Of a DNA stretch of 7,191 nt, positions 5,874 through 7,191 are shown in pieces. The first letter of the stretch is position 1. Every line of letters starts with the position of its first letter. Source of the stretch: an uncultured Collinsella sp. (GTDB taxonomy: Bacteria; Actinomycetota; Coriobacteriia; Coriobacteriales; Coriobacteriaceae); contig CAJKEF010000056.1 in assembly GCA_905198825.1 (NCBI GenBank), positions 1-7,191 of the forward strand. The letters run 5' to 3'. Both the position numbers and the translations under genes were made by a program. The notes under the pieces were generated by a model. That model made no database searches. It was not told where the DNA came from and worked only from the letters and a program-made list of their open reading frames with translations.

Positions 5874-5879
5874 ATGCGT

Positions 5880-6500
5880 ATGATCGCTAAGTTCGATTCC
5901 GCCCTCGTGCCATACGTTATCGAGCAGACGCCGCGCGGCGAGCGCAGCTACGATATCTATTCGCGCCTGCTCAACGACCGCATCATCTTCTTGGGCGAGG
6001 AGATCAACTCCGTCAGCGCCAACCTGGTCGTTGCCCAGCTGCTGCATCTTGAGAGCCAGGATGCCGAGAAGGATATCTCGCTCTACATCAATTCGCCCGG
6101 TGGCGAGGTCTACTCCGGCCTGGCGATTCTTGACACCATGAACTTCATTAAGCCGCAGGTCTCCACCATTTGCGTGGGCATGGCCGCGTCTATGGCCGCC
6201 GTGCTGCTTTCGGCCGGCGCTAAGGGCAAGCGCTTCTGCCTGCCGCACTCCAAGGTCATGATTCACCAGCCCAGCGGCGGTGCCCAGGGCCAGCAGACCG
6301 AGATCGAGATCGTGGCCGAGGAGATCAAGAAGACCCGCCGCGAGCTCAATCAGATCCTGTCCGACGCCTCGGGCCAGCCCATCGAGAAGGTCCAGGCCGA
6401 TACCGAGCGCGACAACTACCTGACCGCTGCCGAGGCCCTCGACTATGGCCTGATCGACCGTATCGTCACCTCGCGCGACCTCGCCGCGAAGGACGCCTAG
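5880..6500 (+). CDS. clpP: ATP-dependent Clp protease proteolytic subunit
   Basis: ClpP is the serine protease that forms a two-ring tetradecamer and degrades proteins unfolded by ClpX or ClpC. From ATG 5880 the product is 206 aa, close to the usual 195-210. The catalytic triad is complete: Ser104 in GMAASMAAVL, His129 in KVMIHQP and Asp178 in TERDNYL, with the 25- and 49-residue spacings seen in E. coli ClpP (Ser97, His122, Asp171, recalled). The oligomerisation and oxyanion segment NSPGGEVYSGLAI (71-83) and the N-terminal VIEQTPRGERSYDIYSRLL are typical. The first roughly 14 residues are probably a short propeptide. Starts at 5868 or 5874 would add four or two residues. clpX follows after a single base, so the two are co-transcribed. 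No CIRCE or CtsR-like site is visible upstream. Actinobacteria often have a second clpP elsewhere, so I do not assign a number. Confidence 0.96.
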   Translation: MIAKFDSALVPYVIEQTPRGERSYDIYSRLLNDRIIFLGEEINSVSANLVVAQLLHLESQDAEKDISLYINSPGGEVYSGLAILDTMNFIKPQVSTICVGMAASMAAVLLSAGAKGKRFCLPHSKVMIHQPSGGAQGQQTEIEIVAEEIKKTRRELNQILSDASGQPIEKVQADTERDNYLTAAEALDYGLIDRIVTSRDLAAKDA

Positions 6501-6501
6501 G

Positions 6502-7191
6502 ATGGCCGGTAACATGCAGGACAACTTTGACGAGAACGGCAACCCCATCCGCTGCTCCTTCTGCGGAAAAGAGCAGGGCCAGGTCCGTCGCCTCGTAAAG
6601 GGCCCGACTAACATCTTTATCTGTGACGAGTGCGTCGCCGCCTGTTCCGAGATTCTGGAGGAGTCGCTGGCTTCGGACTTTATGGACGCTGCCCGCAACG
6701 GCAAGCTGCCGGGCTTCCTCAACGACCACGGTCAGGCTGCATCCCAGCCCGCCGTGGACCCCGAGACCGAGGGCTTTGAGCTTGAGGACGACCGCCAGGT
6801 CATCACGCACGTGCCGACGCCGCACGAGATCTATGACGAGCTTTCGGCCTATGTCATGGGCCAGGAGGACGCCAAGCGCGCCATGTCGGTTGCCGTGTAC
6901 AACCACTACCGCCGCGTGATCGAGGGCGGCGCCGCGGTGTCTGCCTTTGACGACGGTATGGGCTCGCAGTTCGACGACGATATGGACGAGGTAGAGCTCG
7001 CCAAGTCTAACATTCTGCTGCTCGGTCCCACCGGTACCGGTAAGACCCTGTTGGCCCAGACGCTTGCCCGCATCCTCGAGGTGCCGTTTGCCATCGCCGA
7101 CGCTACCGCGCTTACCGAGGCCGGCTACGTGGGCGAGGACGTGGAGAACATCCTGCTCAAGCTCATCACCGCCGCCGACGGCGACGTCGAG
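6502..7191 (+). CDS. clpX: ATP-dependent Clp protease ATP-binding subunit ClpX (5' part; cut by window end)
   Basis: ClpX is the hexameric AAA+ unfoldase that recognises tagged substrates and threads them into ClpP. The first 230 residues are present and the frame is open to the window edge. Features in order: N-terminal zinc-binding domain with Cys18, Cys21, Cys41 and Cys44; an unusually long acidic linker (about 55-103); the TPHEI start of the AAA+ module (106-110); GQEDAKRAMSVAVYNHYRR (120-138); an acidic insertion (about 139-163); Walker A GPTGTGKT (175-182, Lys181); and LTEAGYVGEDVEN (204-216), a substrate-handling region. Compared with recalled E. coli ClpX, Walker A lies 56 residues later: 4 extra at the N-terminus, 36 in the linker and 16 in the second insertion. 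Walker B, sensors, pore-1 and IGF loops lie beyond the edge. Start: ATG one base after the clpP stop, with AAGGA at 6489-6493 inside clpP as its ribosome site. Confidence 0.97.
   Translation, partial: MAGNMQDNFDENGNPIRCSFCGKEQGQVRRLVKGPTNIFICDECVAACSEILEESLASDFMDAARNGKLPGFLNDHGQAASQPAVDPETEGFELEDDRQVITHVPTPHEIYDELSAYVMGQEDAKRAMSVAVYNHYRRVIEGGAAVSAFDDGMGSQFDDDMDEVELAKSNILLLGPTGTGKTLLAQTLARILEVPFAIADATALTEAGYVGEDVENILLKLITAADGDVE

Noticed and set aside
5717..5879. CIRCE (HrcA) or CtsR heat-shock operator upstream of clpP.
   Set aside because: I looked for TTAGCACTC-type inverted repeats and for tandem GTCAAA heptads and found neither.

Overview
The window is high-GC DNA with strongly G/C-ending codons (Lys almost always AAG, Glu almost always GAG). 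Codon use, protein character and the tRNA-Leu / tig / clpP / clpX order suggest a Coriobacteriia-type actinobacterium, most likely Collinsella or a close relative. The genus is an inference from recognised protein style; no search was run. All genes I can support lie on the + strand. Nothing points to phage, transposon, CRISPR or defence content.

Bases 1-145: the last 27 codons and stop of an NADP-type glutamate dehydrogenase (gdhA), closed by a textbook intrinsic terminator. Bases 146-368: an intergenic stretch dominated by a 63-nt near-perfect inverted repeat (209-271), followed by a weak extended -10 promoter candidate.

Bases 369-4102: a two-gene, translationally coupled operon for a molybdenum hydroxylase of the xanthine dehydrogenase family. 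The first gene is a separate FAD subunit. The second is a fused protein with two [2Fe-2S] domains followed by the molybdopterin catalytic domains. Together they would carry electrons from the Mo site through two iron-sulfur clusters to FAD. Substrate cannot be read from the sequence. A GC-rich terminator at 4133-4157 ends the operon.

Bases 4244-4327: a class II tRNA-Leu (anticodon UAG) with an encoded CCA end and an extended -10 promoter. Bases 4418-7191: a protein quality-control block. Trigger factor (tig) handles nascent chains at the ribosome, ClpP is the serine protease, and ClpX (cut by the window edge) is the AAA+ unfoldase that feeds ClpP. clpP and clpX are one base apart and surely co-transcribed. 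The 163-nt tig-clpP gap is structured: an 11-bp-stem hairpin followed by a T-rich run, and a small palindrome just before clpP.

Most of the window is ordinary housekeeping. The points most worth a second look are the long palindrome upstream of the molybdenum hydroxylase operon, two acidic insertions in ClpX, the degraded PPIase pocket of trigger factor, and the tig-clpP leader structure. I do not see evidence for an entirely new system here.
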